Below are positions 48,706-57,601 of a DNA stretch of 64,000 nucleotides, in pieces. Numbering within the stretch: position 1 is the stretch's first letter; each line of letters begins with the position of its first letter. The DNA comes from Bacteroides ovatus. Lineage in GTDB: Bacteria > Bacteroidota > Bacteroidia > Bacteroidales > Bacteroidaceae. The position numbers and the translations under genes are program-made. The stretch lies in assembly GCF_001314995.1 (NCBI RefSeq), contig NZ_CP012938.1, positions 3,410,001 through 3,474,000 on the forward strand. Direction: 5' to 3'. The notes below the pieces were generated by a model, which was not told the DNA's origin, did not search any database, and was given only the letters and a program-made list of their open reading frames with translations.

Positions 48706-49329
48706 TTAGAAGTTGACAATATACTGCTGTTTTATCTTCGTTTTATCAAAAAATAATAAACCGACGTCGTAGAGGTCAAAGGTGATGCCTACTCTTTCAT
48801 CAGCCTGCAGCTTTTTCCAAAGTGCTTTCATCTCTTTGGAATAGCAGATGCCATGGACTACAAATACACTTTTAGGAGTGGTGCGATGTGCACAGACCCG
48901 GAAGGCTTCTTCCAGTAAATCGGGATTCCGGTAGTCATTCAGATACAGAAAGTCAACTGAAGTGTCTGCATCCAGAAACAGTTCCGACAAGTCGGAAGCA
49001 AAGAGGTAGGAAGCCGATGGCTTAGCGGATTGTAAGTAGAGGGTTGTGGAGGAAGGACGCCCAACTTCTATAATCGTATCAGGCTGCACTTTGTTCACCA
49101 ACCGGAACAGGAAACGGTTTACCTTTTGAGAACCTTTAGTCCACCCACGCTCTCTTATCATCTTTTTTTGTTCTTTTTTCAAAGAAGAATAGGCATAGTA
49201 AGGCATCTTCTCATAAATCACATCGGTAATCAGGCTAAAAGCAAAAGGGGAATGTACGCCATATCCGCAACGATAACGAAAGCGGGAAAGCCAGATAAAA
49301 GGTCTTTTTATACAGAGTAGAAGATTCAT
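48706..49329 (-). CDS. Methyltransferase-like protein (class I SAM fold)
   Basis: A 207-residue protein of a Bacteroidetes family with the N-terminal block RYRCGYGVHSPFAFSLITDVIYE. A Rossmann-like middle (PDTIIEVGRPSSTTLYLQ, then YLFASDL and VDFLYLND) is like O-methyltransferases, but the glycine-rich SAM loop is degenerate, so enzyme activity is uncertain. The start is 49329 (MNLLLCI). The insertion sequence ends 57 bp upstream, close to its -7 box, so its expression may be altered. Confidence 0.72.
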   Translation of the reverse strand: MNLLLCIKRPFIWLSRFRYRCGYGVHSPFAFSLITDVIYEKMPYYAYSSLKKEQKKMIRERGWTKGSQKVNRFLFRLVNKVQPDTIIEVGRPSSTTLYLQSAKPSASYLFASDLSELFLDADTSVDFLYLNDYRNPDLLEEAFRVCAHRTTPKSVFVVHGICYSKEMKALWKKLQADERVGITFDLYDVGLLFFDKTKIKQQYIVNF

Positions 49330-49360
49330 AAAACAATCATTCGTATTTTTATTCTCCCGA

Positions 49361-49368
49361 CAAAGATA
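49361..49368 (-). promoter_or_regulatory. -7 box for the methyltransferase-like gene
   Basis: TATCTTTG on the minus strand matches TAnnTTTG exactly, 31 bp before the ATG. The insertion sequence begins 19 bp upstream (49387), so the -33 position falls inside the inserted element, where no TTTG is found. Confidence 0.6.
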
Positions 49369-49387
49369 TATTTTTTTATTGAAAAAG

Positions 49388-49417
49388 GAGGTTGTGTCAA
49401 AACGTTGGCACAACCTC
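49388..49417. terminator. Hairpin formed by the left IS end
   Basis: GAGGTTGTG (49388-49396) pairs with CACAACCTC (49409-49417), with two further pairs inside. A T-run follows on the plus strand (TTTTAT) and, after CC, on the minus strand (TTTTT). It can stop transcription into the element and that of the transposase itself. Confidence 0.65.
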
Positions 49418-49453
49418 TTTTATATTTTACAGTTCTGCTATATTTTCTTTTGG

Positions 49454-51115
49454 CTATGCTGCTTTTTCCTCATGCATTTGGCAACAAGTTGCTATATTCC
49501 AATTATATCGGGTTATAAATAGTCCCATAAACATATATTTGGCAACTGTAATGAGCCCCTTTCCTTCTTTTATCAGTTTAGCACACATTTTTTTGATATT
49601 AAAGGCTATAGCAAAGAAAGCAAAGTCCATTGTAACCTTGTCTTCTCCCACATGCCGGAATCTTCTGTATGCCATGTTGTATTTCATTTGTCCAAACACA
49701 GCCTCTGGTTCTATACACCTCCTGCCTCTATGCTTGATACCTTCTTCTGAGAGCAACCTTTCCCGTGCCTGCCGTTTGTATTGATTTAATCGGTGGTTGA
49801 CTTCTATAATACGGTTCCCCCGAGCTTTAAAACAACTGCCACGCAAAGGGCAACCTTCGCATCTTTTTGCTTTATACCGGGCACTTTCGATGATGTATCC
49901 GCTCGCTGTCTTGTCACGTTTGGTTCCTATACGGTTCATGTGCTGTCCCATAGGACAAACGTAATAATCCTCTTGGGCATTGTAATGGAGACTTTCGGCA
50001 TGGAATGGGTTGGGAGTATAACGAGGACGCTGTTCTTTATGGAAGTAATTATACTTGATGAAGGCTTCTATCCCATTCTCCTGCATGAACCGGTAATTTT
50101 CTTCCGAACCGTAACCGGAGTCTGCCACACAGATATTCGGTAAACGGTTATAGCGGTACTGGAAAGAGTGGAAAAAAGGTATGAGGGTCAGTGTATCGGT
50201 AGGGTTGGGAAACAGACGGAAGTCTGTGATGAATTGGTTTTCAGTACCTATTTGCAGATTATATCCGGGTTTGGTCTGCCCGTTCTTCATGGCATCTTCT
50301 TTCATGCGCATGAATGTGGCACCAGGATCGGTCTTGGAATAGGAGTTACGTTCTCCAAGGGTATCAAGGTGATTGTCGTATTCTATCAGCTTGTCACGAT
50401 ACCCTTCAAGTTCCATGACCTGCTTCTTCTTTTTGCGCAGGGCTTTCTTTTCTTCCTTATCCTTTGTTGCAGGCTGGCGTTCCAGGGCTTCTTTAAGTTC
50501 ATCCACTATGTCAGAGAGCCTGCAGGGAGTAAACTCCACGGATGTGTCTTTTATAGAGTTCTCCTGTGCAATGGCTTCATCCACCTGTTCCAAGAGAATA
50601 CGGATTTTATCCATTAGTCTCGTACGGTTCCGTTCGACTGTCTTGCGCCAGACAAAAGTATATTTGTTGGCTTTGGATTCAATCTTGGTGCCGTCGATAT
50701 ACTCCACATCAAGGCTGATGAAACCTTTATCGGCAAGGACAAGAACCAACTGGGTAAATACATTATTTATTTCCTCCTTTACACGGTTACGAAAACGGTT
50801 GATCGTGATAAAATCCGGATGCTCATTACCGGCAAGCCAAATATAATGAATGTCACGAAGGAGGTGCTTCTCTATTTTACGGCAAGAATAGATATTATTC
50901 ATGTAGGCGTAGATTATCACCTTAAGCATCATTTTAGGATGATAAGGACAACGGCCCGTTTCCTTATAAAGCTTCTTGAAACTCTCAAGATTGAGATTGT
51001 CAATAACAGCATTCACGATGCGGACCGGGTCGGTCGCAGCTATGTTTTCATCAATTCTTTGTGGAAAAAGAACGGTTTGGTTGGGAATGTAAGGACGAAA
51101 ATGTAACTTTGCCAT
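49454..51115 (-). CDS. IS1182-family transposase
   Basis: A 553-residue DDE transposase. I start at 51115 (MAKLHFRPYIPNQ). The N-terminal DUF772-like DNA-binding domain covers about residues 20-115 (GRCPYHPKMMLKVIIYAYM, DFITINRFRNR). The DDE domain has aspartates in EYIDGTKIES and VADSGYGSEEN; the C-terminal cysteine motif CPMGQHM / CEGCPLRGSCF and the glutamate in EPEAVFGQMKYNM complete the family signature. There is no frameshift, so it is likely active. Confidence 0.95.
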   Translation of the reverse strand: MAKLHFRPYIPNQTVLFPQRIDENIAATDPVRIVNAVIDNLNLESFKKLYKETGRCPYHPKMMLKVIIYAYMNNIYSCRKIEKHLLRDIHYIWLAGNEHPDFITINRFRNRVKEEINNVFTQLVLVLADKGFISLDVEYIDGTKIESKANKYTFVWRKTVERNRTRLMDKIRILLEQVDEAIAQENSIKDTSVEFTPCRLSDIVDELKEALERQPATKDKEEKKALRKKKKQVMELEGYRDKLIEYDNHLDTLGERNSYSKTDPGATFMRMKEDAMKNGQTKPGYNLQIGTENQFITDFRLFPNPTDTLTLIPFFHSFQYRYNRLPNICVADSGYGSEENYRFMQENGIEAFIKYNYFHKEQRPRYTPNPFHAESLHYNAQEDYYVCPMGQHMNRIGTKRDKTASGYIIESARYKAKRCEGCPLRGSCFKARGNRIIEVNHRLNQYKRQARERLLSEEGIKHRGRRCIEPEAVFGQMKYNMAYRRFRHVGEDKVTMDFAFFAIAFNIKKMCAKLIKEGKGLITVAKYMFMGLFITRYNWNIATCCQMHEEKAA

Positions 51116-51197
51116 AACGAAAAACTTTATACCTAAAGATACGAAAACTTTGGGTAATAACAAAGCCCGGGCTTGAGAAAGTCTGGGCTTTGCGCAT

Positions 51198-51230
51198 AAA
51201 AAAAGGCTGTGTCAGCGTTTTGACACAACC
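51198..51230 (-). terminator. Terminator hairpin in the right IS end, facing into the element
   Basis: On the minus strand GGTTGTGTCA (51230-51221) pairs with TGACACAGCC (51214-51205), with a 6-nt loop and one G-U pair, and is followed at once by seven Ts (51204-51198). It would stop transcripts coming from typA 26-60 bp after its stop codon. Confidence 0.8.
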
Positions 51231-51259
51231 TCCTCTTTTATAATATTATGAAAGAATGG

Positions 51260-53059
51260 TTAGTTCTTGTTTGCACGTTTACGTTCGATTTCGTCCAAAA
51301 TCACTTTACGCATACGCATTGCTTTAGGAGTAACTTCTACATATTCATCTTCCTTAATATATTCCAGTGCTTCTTCAAGTGAGAACTGGATAGGTGGAAT
51401 CAGGCGTACTTTATCATCCGAACCGGAAGCACGCATATTCGTCAATTTCTTCGATTTGGTTACGTTGATAACCAGGTCGTTGTCATGAGAGTGTTCGCCT
51501 ACTACTTGTCCTGCATAAACTTCGTCCTGCGGGAAGATAAAGAATTTACCGCGATCCTGCAATTTGTCGATGGCATAAGCAAAAGCTGTTCCGCTTTCCA
51601 TAGCAATCATAGAACCGTTCGTACGACGTTCGATTTCTCCTTTGTGCGGTTGATATTCTTTGAAGCGGTGTGCCATGATGGCTTCGCCGGCAGAGGCAGT
51701 CAGTACATTGGTACGCAAACCGATGATACCGCGTGAAGGCATATTGAACTCAAGATTGATACGTTCACCTGTATTTTCCATCTTGACCATTTCACCTTTA
51801 CGGCGAGTAACCATATCTATAATTTTGCTGGAATATTCTTCCGGTACGTTGATGGTCAGTTCTTCAATCGGCTCGCATTTCACACCGTCGATTTCTCTGA
51901 AGATAACCTGCGGCTGACCTACCTGCAATTCATATCCCTCTCGGCGCATTGTTTCAATTAATACAGAAAGGTGGAGTACGCCACGGCCGGAAACAATCCA
52001 TTTACCGTCTTCTTCACTTTTTCTTACGCGGAGAGCCAGATTCTTGTCGAGCTCCTTCATCAGACGGTCGTGGATATGACGTGAAGTCACAAACTTGCCA
52101 TCTTTACCGAAGAAAGGAGAATCGTTGATAGCAAACAGCATACTCATGGTCGGTTCGTCGATTGCGATTGGCGGCAATGCTTCCGGATTCTCGAAATCAC
52201 AAACAGTATCTCCAATTTCGAAACCGTCGATACCTACCAGTGCGCAGATGTCACCGGAAGAAACTTCGTTTGTTTTCACGCGGCCTAAACCTTCGAAAAC
52301 ATGGAGCTCTTTGATTTTGCTCTTGAGCATATCACCGTTACGTTTCGCAAGCGTTATATTCATACCTTCTTTTAATGTACCGCGATGTACGCGGCCTACA
52401 GCGATACGACCGGTATAAGAAGAATAATCCAGAGAAGTAATCAACATCTGGGGAGTACCTTCCAATTGTTTGGGTGCCGGAATATTTTCGATGATACAAT
52501 CCAGTAGCGGAGTAATACTGTCAGTCTGTTGCTTCCAGTCGGTGCTCATCCAGTTGTTCTTGGCGGAACCGTAGATTACGGGGAAGTCCAGTTGGTCCTC
52601 CGTTGCATTCAGGCTGAACATCAAATCGAAAACCATTTCGTAAACTTCTTCCGGACGGCAGTTAGGCTTATCTACCTTATTAACTACCACGATAGGTTTC
52701 AAACCGATTTCCAGTGCCTTTTGCAGTACGAAACGAGTCTGGGGCATCGGACCTTCAAAGGCGTCTACCAACAGAATACAACCGTCGGCCATATTCAATA
52801 CACGTTCTACCTCACCACCGAAGTCGCTGTGTCCCGGAGTATCAATAATATTAATCTTTGTACCGTTGTAATTGATGGATACATTTTTGGAGAGAATCGT
52901 TATACCACGTTCACGTTCCAAATCGTTGTTATCCAGGATAAGTTCACCACTATTTTGGTTGCTGCGGAATAAATTTCCGGCCAATAGCATCTTGTCAACC
53001 AGCGTTGTTTTCCCATGGTCAACATGGGCAATGATTGCAATGTTTCGAATATTTTGCAT
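51260..53059 (-). CDS. typA: Translational GTPase TypA/BipA
   Basis: A 599-residue ribosome-binding GTPase of the EF-G type that aids 50S assembly and stress growth. The start is 53059 ([18 protein letters not shown]); a 46-codon extension is not like the family. The G1 motif AHVDHGKT is at residues 11-18, G3 is DTPGHSDF and G4 NKVD. Domains II, III and V and the TypA-specific C-terminal domain are all present. No native terminator is seen before the insertion sequence, which starts 26 bp past the stop codon. Confidence 0.97.
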   Translation of the reverse strand: MQNIRNIAIIAHVDHGKTTLVDKMLLAGNLFRSNQNSGELILDNNDLERERGITILSKNVSINYNGTKINIIDTPGHSDFGGEVERVLNMADGCILLVDAFEGPMPQTRFVLQKALEIGLKPIVVVNKVDKPNCRPEEVYEMVFDLMFSLNATEDQLDFPVIYGSAKNNWMSTDWKQQTDSITPLLDCIIENIPAPKQLEGTPQMLITSLDYSSYTGRIAVGRVHRGTLKEGMNITLAKRNGDMLKSKIKELHVFEGLGRVKTNEVSSGDICALVGIDGFEIGDTVCDFENPEALPPIAIDEPTMSMLFAINDSPFFGKDGKFVTSRHIHDRLMKELDKNLALRVRKSEEDGKWIVSGRGVLHLSVLIETMRREGYELQVGQPQVIFREIDGVKCEPIEELTINVPEEYSSKIIDMVTRRKGEMVKMENTGERINLEFNMPSRGIIGLRTNVLTASAGEAIMAHRFKEYQPHKGEIERRTNGSMIAMESGTAFAYAIDKLQDRGKFFIFPQDEVYAGQVVGEHSHDNDLVINVTKSKKLTNMRASGSDDKVRLIPPIQFSLEEALEYIKEDEYVEVTPKAMRMRKVILDEIERKRANKN

Positions 53060-53080
53060 ATAATACCTATTATTTGGCTG

Positions 53081-53088
53081 CAAAGGTA
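53081..53088 (-). promoter_or_regulatory. -7 box for typA
   Basis: TACCTTTG on the minus strand matches TAnnTTTG 21 bp upstream of the typA ATG. No convincing -33 element is present. It lies back to back with the rpsO promoter. Confidence 0.55.
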
Positions 53089-53140
53089 CGAAAATAGGAT
53101 TAGAAATATGCGCAATGATAGCAATTTTTTCTTGTAAATC

Positions 53141-53172
53141 GTTGTGTGATATAAAGATAATGCCTATCTTTG
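53141..53172 (+). promoter_or_regulatory. Promoter of rpsO
   Basis: GTTG (53141-53144) and TATCTTTG (53165-53172) match the -33 (3 of 4) and -7 (full) elements with a 20-bp spacer. The ATG of rpsO follows after 42 bp. Confidence 0.7.
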
Positions 53173-53214
53173 CACGCTCAAAAGAATAATTTATCAATTA
53201 AAATTCTAAGAATT

Positions 53215-53484
53215 ATGTATTTAGACGCTGCTAAAAAGCAAGAAATCTTCGGAAAGTACGGAAAGTCTAACACTGACACCGGCTCAGCTGAGGCCCAAGT
53301 GGCATTGTTTTCCTACCGTATTTCTCACCTGACTGAGCACATGAAGCTCAACAGAAAAGATTATAGTACTGAAAGAGCGTTAACAATGTTGGTAGGTAAG
53401 CGTCGTCGCTTACTTGATTACCTGAAAGCAAGAGATATCGAAAGATATCGTGCTATTGTTAAAGAGCTCGGTTTGCGTAAGTAA
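53215..53484 (+). CDS. rpsO: 30S ribosomal protein S15
   Basis: S15 binds 16S rRNA helices 20-22 early in assembly of the small subunit. The start at 53215 (MYLDAAKKQEIFGKYG) gives 89 residues, the usual length; the frame is open for 15 more codons, which overlap the promoter. The conserved DTGSAEAQVALFSYRI and LTEHMKLNRKDYSTERALTMLVGKRRR blocks are present. A strong terminator follows it, so it is a single-gene unit. Confidence 0.97.
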   Translation: MYLDAAKKQEIFGKYGKSNTDTGSAEAQVALFSYRISHLTEHMKLNRKDYSTERALTMLVGKRRRLLDYLKARDIERYRAIVKELGLRK

Positions 53485-53506
53485 TCTACTTGTCGCGAAA
53501 AGATTT

Positions 53507-53543
53507 AAAGCCGTTCCTCATTTATAGAGGAGCGGCTTTTTTT
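53507..53543 (+). terminator. Intrinsic terminator after rpsO
   Basis: AAAGCCGTTCCTC (53507-53519) pairs with GAGGAGCGGCTTT with one G-U pair, and is followed by a run of seven Ts in all. It lies 22 bp past the stop codon. Confidence 0.92.
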
Positions 53544-53588
53544 AGTTTCTTCTTTTTCTTCCTGATAGTCGTATTTTCTTCGGTTATA

Positions 53589-53620
53589 ATTGTGTTCATC
53601 TAAAGATTTTGTTATTTTTG
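53589..53620 (+). promoter_or_regulatory. Promoter of the XRE-cupin/acyl-CoA ligase genes
   Basis: ATTG (53589-53592; 3 of 4) and TATTTTTG (53613-53620) match the -33 and -7 elements with a 20-bp spacer. The ATG lies 50 bp downstream. Confidence 0.65.
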
Positions 53621-53670
53621 CAGCTTAATTATTATAATTTATCACCTTTGATAACTAAAATGCTTTCAAA

Positions 53671-54246
53671 ATGGATACAAGTAAGATTGTTGGCGAAAAA
53701 ATTAAAGCCCTCCGCGAAGATAAATCAATAAGCATAGAAGAGTTGGCACAACGTTCGGGTTTGGCTATCGAACAGGTTGAACGTATTGAGAATAACATTG
53801 ATATACCTTCTCTTGCACCGCTAATTAAAATTGCGCGTGTATTGGGAGTACGTCTGGGGACTTTCCTTGACGATCAGGATGAAGTAGGACCGGTGGTTTG
53901 TCGTAAGAAAGAAGCCAAAGATGCGATTAGTTTCTCCAATAACGCGATTCATTCTCGCAAACACATGGAATATCACTCGTTGTCCAAGTCAAAGGCGGAT
54001 CGTCACATGGAGCCGTTTATTATTGATGTGATGCCAACGGAAGATACCGACTTCGTGCTTTCTTCTCATGAAGGGGAAGAATTTATCATGGTTATGGAAG
54101 GTATCATGGAAATCAGCTACGGCAAGAATACCTATTTGCTGGAAGAGGGTGATAGCATTTATTATGATTCCATTGTTCCTCATCATGTACATGCTTACGA
54201 GGGGCAGGCTGCAAAAATCCTGGCAGTAGTTTACACGCCAATTTAA
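53671..54246 (+). CDS. XRE-family transcriptional regulator with cupin domain
   Basis: A 191-residue DNA-binding regulator. The N-terminal helix-turn-helix (about residues 8-65) reads IKALREDKSISIEELAQRSGLAIEQVERIENN; the C-terminal cupin_2 domain (about 115-190) has HEGEEFIMVMEGIMEISYG and a second motif with VPHHVHAYEG, including possible metal-binding histidines. Members sense small molecules through the cupin. It is 35 bp upstream of an acyl-CoA ligase gene in the same direction, so it probably controls that gene or responds to its substrate. Confidence 0.92.
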   Translation: MDTSKIVGEKIKALREDKSISIEELAQRSGLAIEQVERIENNIDIPSLAPLIKIARVLGVRLGTFLDDQDEVGPVVCRKKEAKDAISFSNNAIHSRKHMEYHSLSKSKADRHMEPFIIDVMPTEDTDFVLSSHEGEEFIMVMEGIMEISYGKNTYLLEEGDSIYYDSIVPHHVHAYEGQAAKILAVVYTPI

Positions 54247-54281
54247 TGAAATAATAGGAACCAAGACTTAAGTATAATTAC

Positions 54282-55931
54282 ATGCAATTATTTGATCGTA
54301 CTTTGGGGCAGTGGCTCGAGCACTGGGCTGAAGAGACTCCCGATAAGGAATATATCGTTTATTCCGACCGCAATCTCCGTTTTACCTGGAGTCAGTTGAA
54401 CCGTCGTGTGGATGATATGGCGAAAGGGCTTATCGCCATTGGGGTGGAACGTGGTACCCATGTGGGTATCTGGGCGGCTAATGTTCCCGATTGGTTGACA
54501 TTGTTGTATGCTTGTGCGAAGATCGGTGCGGTATATGTTACTGTAAATACGAACTATAAACAATCGGAGTTGGAGTATCTTTGCCAGAACTCGGATATGC
54601 ATACGCTTTGTATCGTGAATGGCGAGAAGGACAGTGACTTTGTGCAGATGACCTATACAATGCTTCCCGAATTGAAAACCTGTGAACGCGGACATTTGAA
54701 GAGTGAACGTTTTCCGTACATGAGAAATGTAGTGTATGTAGGACAGGAGAAACATCGTGGTATGTATAATACAGCGGAGATTCTGTTATTGGGAAATAAT
54801 GTGGAAGACGACTGTTTGAGCGAACTCAAAAGCAAGGTGGATTGTCACGATGTGGTGAATATGCAATATACATCGGGAACTACCGGTTTTCCGAAGGGAG
54901 TAATGCTGACACATTATAATATTGCCAATAATGGATTTCTGACTGGTGAACACATGAAGTTCACGGCGGATGATAAACTTTGCTGCTGTGTTCCGTTATT
55001 CCATTGTTTCGGAGTGGTGTTGGCCACCATGAACTGTCTGACTCATGGTTGTACGCAAGTAATGGTGGAACGTTTCGATCCGCTGATTGTATTGGCTTCC
55101 ATTCATAAAGAACGTTGCACGGCTCTTTATGGCGTACCGACTATGTTTATTGCCGAGTTGCATCATCCGATGTTTGATCTCTTTGATATGTCTTGTCTTC
55201 GTACAGGTATTATGGCAGGTTCTCTATGTCCTGTTGAACTGATGAAGCAAGTGGAGGAGAAAATGTATATGAAGGTGACCAGTGTGTATGGACTGACAGA
55301 GACTGCACCGGGTATGACAGCTTCTCGTATTGATGATCCGTTTGATGTACGTTGTAATACGGTAGGACGTGATTTTGAATTTACGGAAGTAAAAGTGATC
55401 GACCCGGAAACTGGTGAAGAATGTCCGGTTGGCGTACAAGGTGAGATGTGCAACCGTGGATATAACACCATGAAAGGATATTATAAAAATCCGGAAGCAA
55501 CAGCAGAAGTGCTTGATGAAAACAATTTCTTGCATTCCGGTGATTTAGGTATCAAGGATGAAGATGGAAATTACCGGATTACCGGACGTATCAAAGATAT
55601 GATAATCCGGGGTGGCGAGAATATTTATCCGCGCGAAATAGAGGAGTTTCTTTATAAACTTGATGGAGTGAAAGATGTTCAGGTGGCAGGTATTCCTTCT
55701 AAGAAATACGGTGAGGCGGTCGGAGCATTTATTATCTTGCAGGAAGGTGTGAAAATGCAGGAAGCTGATGTTCGTGATTTTTGTAGAAATAAGATATCCC
55801 GTTATAAGATTCCGAAATATATCTTCTTTGTGAATGAATTCCCGATGACAGGTAGTGGAAAGATTCAGAAGTTCAGATTGAAGGATCTGGGATTACAGCT
55901 TTGTAAAGAGCAGGGAATAGAAATTATCTAA
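54282..55931 (+). CDS. AMP-binding acyl-CoA ligase
   Basis: A 549-residue enzyme of the ANL superfamily that activates a fatty or aromatic acid with ATP and joins it to CoA. The P-loop-like motif [16 protein letters not shown] (about residues 195-210), the [10 protein letters not shown] motif, the HSGDLG aspartate motif and the C-terminal lysine in [12 protein letters not shown] are all intact. The closest class is medium/long-chain FadD-like; the substrate cannot be read from sequence. It is cotranscribed with the XRE-cupin regulator. Confidence 0.92.
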   Translation: MQLFDRTLGQWLEHWAEETPDKEYIVYSDRNLRFTWSQLNRRVDDMAKGLIAIGVERGTHVGIWAANVPDWLTLLYACAKIGAVYVTVNTNYKQSELEYLCQNSDMHTLCIVNGEKDSDFVQMTYTMLPELKTCERGHLKSERFPYMRNVVYVGQEKHRGMYNTAEILLLGNNVEDDCLSELKSKVDCHDVVNMQYTSGTTGFPKGVMLTHYNIANNGFLTGEHMKFTADDKLCCCVPLFHCFGVVLATMNCLTHGCTQVMVERFDPLIVLASIHKERCTALYGVPTMFIAELHHPMFDLFDMSCLRTGIMAGSLCPVELMKQVEEKMYMKVTSVYGLTETAPGMTASRIDDPFDVRCNTVGRDFEFTEVKVIDPETGEECPVGVQGEMCNRGYNTMKGYYKNPEATAEVLDENNFLHSGDLGIKDEDGNYRITGRIKDMIIRGGENIYPREIEEFLYKLDGVKDVQVAGIPSKKYGEAVGAFIILQEGVKMQEADVRDFCRNKISRYKIPKYIFFVNEFPMTGSGKIQKFRLKDLGLQLCKEQGIEII

Positions 55932-55979
55932 GGCCTGTGATTGTTTAAGGACACACAAAGTTTTTCGATATAATAAACG

Positions 55980-56029
55980 ATGAACGGTGAACGAACTGCA
56001 TGATTGTTTGCAGAGAGTTCACCGTTCAT
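55980..56029. terminator. Bidirectional terminator between ligase and guanylyltransferase genes
   Basis: ATGAACGGTGAAC (55980-55992) pairs with 56017-56029 over 13 bp, with an inner CTGCA/TGCAG stem. It lies between two convergent genes. The T-run is modest on both sides. Confidence 0.75.
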
Positions 56030-56085
56030 TATTTATATTATTGTCTTATCCGGCTTTTGTTGTAGCAGCTAAGTATTATACGCTG

Positions 56086-57168
56086 CTAAATGAAATCGTC
56101 ACCCAGTTGCATTTGGGCATCATTCACATATTTACGGATGGCATGTTCTTCATCTTTGCGGCAGATTAAAAGAACATTGTCGGATTCTGCTATTAGAAAT
56201 CCTTCCAATCCATCAATTACGGCCAGTTTTCCTTTGGGAAGTACTACCATATTATCTTTACTATTATAAATAAGCGAATGGCATTTCAGAGTAACATTGC
56301 CTTCCGGGTCTCTTTCCGATAAGTCATAAAGTGATCCCCAGGTTCCAAGGTCAGACCAGCCAAAATCTCCTAACGATACATACACGTTATCCGCTTTTTC
56401 CATAATACCGAAGTCGATGGATACATTAGGACATGCGGGGAAATTTTCTTCAATAAATGCTTTTTCCTTATCGGTGGCATAAATATCTTTTCCCGGTGCC
56501 AGTTTGGAAGCTAATTCAGGCAACAAGTCTTCACTTGCTTTGATGATTGTATTTACATTCCACATAAACAGGCCGGAATTCCAGTAAAATTCTCCGCTTT
56601 CTACGAATACTTTAGCTAATTCTAATTCAGGTTTTTCAGTGAATGTTTTTACTTTATAGAAGTTTCCTCCTGCGGGTTCATCTATTTGTATATATCCATA
56701 TCCTGTTTCCGGACGATTGGGTTTAATACCTAATGTTAGTAGTTTTTCAGAGCGTGAAACAAAATCAAGTCCTTTTTCGATAGCGGCAAGAAACTCATCC
56801 TCTTTTAAAATTAAATGGTCTGAAGGTGCAACTACGATATTGGCGTTTGGATTCAGTGCCCGGATGTGGTAAGAAGCCCATGCTATACATGGAGCAGTGT
56901 TTCGTCTTGCAGGTTCCAGCAGAATTTGGTTTTCGCTCACTTCAGGTAATTGTTCCTTCACTAAGTCTGCATACATTGCATTGGTAACGATGAAAATGTT
57001 TTCTGTTGGAATAACCTTTTGGAACCGGTCAAAAGTTTGCTGTAAAAGTGAACGCCCCGTTCCGAAGAAATCTAAGAATTGTTTGGGCAATGTTTTGCGG
57101 CTAAACGGCCAGAAGCGGCTTCCAATGCCGCCACCCATAATCACGCAATAATTATCCTGGTTTGTCAT
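56086..57168 (-). CDS. Mannose-1-phosphate guanylyltransferase
   Basis: A 360-residue cytoplasmic enzyme that makes GDP-mannose for capsule, O-antigen and GDP-fucose. The nucleotide-binding signature GGGIGSRFWPFSRKTLPKQF is at residues 12-31 (a G-G-x-G-S-R-x-W-P pattern), and the family markers EPARRNTAPC and EKPELELA follow. It lacks the C-terminal phosphomannose isomerase domain of the bifunctional type. It is convergent with the acyl-CoA ligase gene and upstream of nothing else on its strand. Confidence 0.95.
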   Translation of the reverse strand: MTNQDNYCVIMGGGIGSRFWPFSRKTLPKQFLDFFGTGRSLLQQTFDRFQKVIPTENIFIVTNAMYADLVKEQLPEVSENQILLEPARRNTAPCIAWASYHIRALNPNANIVVAPSDHLILKEDEFLAAIEKGLDFVSRSEKLLTLGIKPNRPETGYGYIQIDEPAGGNFYKVKTFTEKPELELAKVFVESGEFYWNSGLFMWNVNTIIKASEDLLPELASKLAPGKDIYATDKEKAFIEENFPACPNVSIDFGIMEKADNVYVSLGDFGWSDLGTWGSLYDLSERDPEGNVTLKCHSLIYNSKDNMVVLPKGKLAVIDGLEGFLIAESDNVLLICRKDEEHAIRKYVNDAQMQLGDDFI

Positions 57169-57275
57169 GATAGTGACTCTATTTTAAAGTTTCTGCTAAT
57201 GTACGGTTTATTCTCTGAATAGAGAAGTGTTTAAGATATGTTTTATTATTTTTTTCTCCTTTTTTTTGCCAAACT

Positions 57276-57306
57276 ATTGTGGATTCAAAATAATGTCGTA
57301 TCTTTG
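57276..57306 (+). promoter_or_regulatory. Promoter of tRNA-Leu
   Basis: ATTG (57276-57279; 3 of 4) and TATCTTTG (57299-57306) match the -33 and -7 elements with a 19-bp spacer. The tRNA begins 27 bp downstream. Confidence 0.75.
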
Positions 57307-57332
57307 CACCGCAATTGAGAAATCAAGTATGC

Positions 57333-57416
57333 GCCCAGATGGCGGAATCGGTAGACGCGCTGGTCTCAAACACCAGTGGATTCACTTCCATCCCGGTTCG
57401 ACCCCGGGTCTGGGTA
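57333..57416 (+). tRNA. tRNA-Leu (CAA)
   Basis: Class II tRNA of 84 nt: acceptor GCCCAGA/TCTGGGT (first pair G-U), anticodon CAA at 57367-57369 between CTGGT and ACCAG, a long variable arm, and T-loop TTCGACC. CCA is not encoded. Confidence 0.96.
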
Positions 57417-57420
57417 CTGA

Positions 57421-57459
57421 AACGGAGAAAGTTGAAAAACTCTCTCCGTTTTTTTTTTC
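57421..57459 (+). terminator. Intrinsic terminator after tRNA-Leu
   Basis: AACGGAGAAAGTT (57421-57433) pairs with 57438-57450 with one mismatch and is followed by a long T-run. It starts 5 bp after the tRNA. Confidence 0.92.
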
Positions 57460-57601
57460 TACTCCTCGTAACTCGTTGGTCATACCGAAATTCGGGCATG
57501 ATGGATTTGCACGCGTCATAGACGAAAGAATCGTTACTGAAATGATTAGCTGTTATCCGAATGTTACTGATCTGGAGTGTGCTTGTTGTTGGAAATTCAC
57601 A

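Larger units (their letters stand above)
49387..51233 (-). mobile_element. IS1182-family insertion sequence
   Basis: About 1.85 kb. The inverted ends are GGAGGTTGTGTCAAAACG at 49387-49404 and its complement at 51233-51216, and the similarity continues inward to about 36 bp with a few mismatches. One transposase gene fills the element. A target duplication could not be established: the outer bases (A-rich on one side, TCTTTT on the other) do not match clearly. The element lies between typA and the methyltransferase-like gene. Confidence 0.88.
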
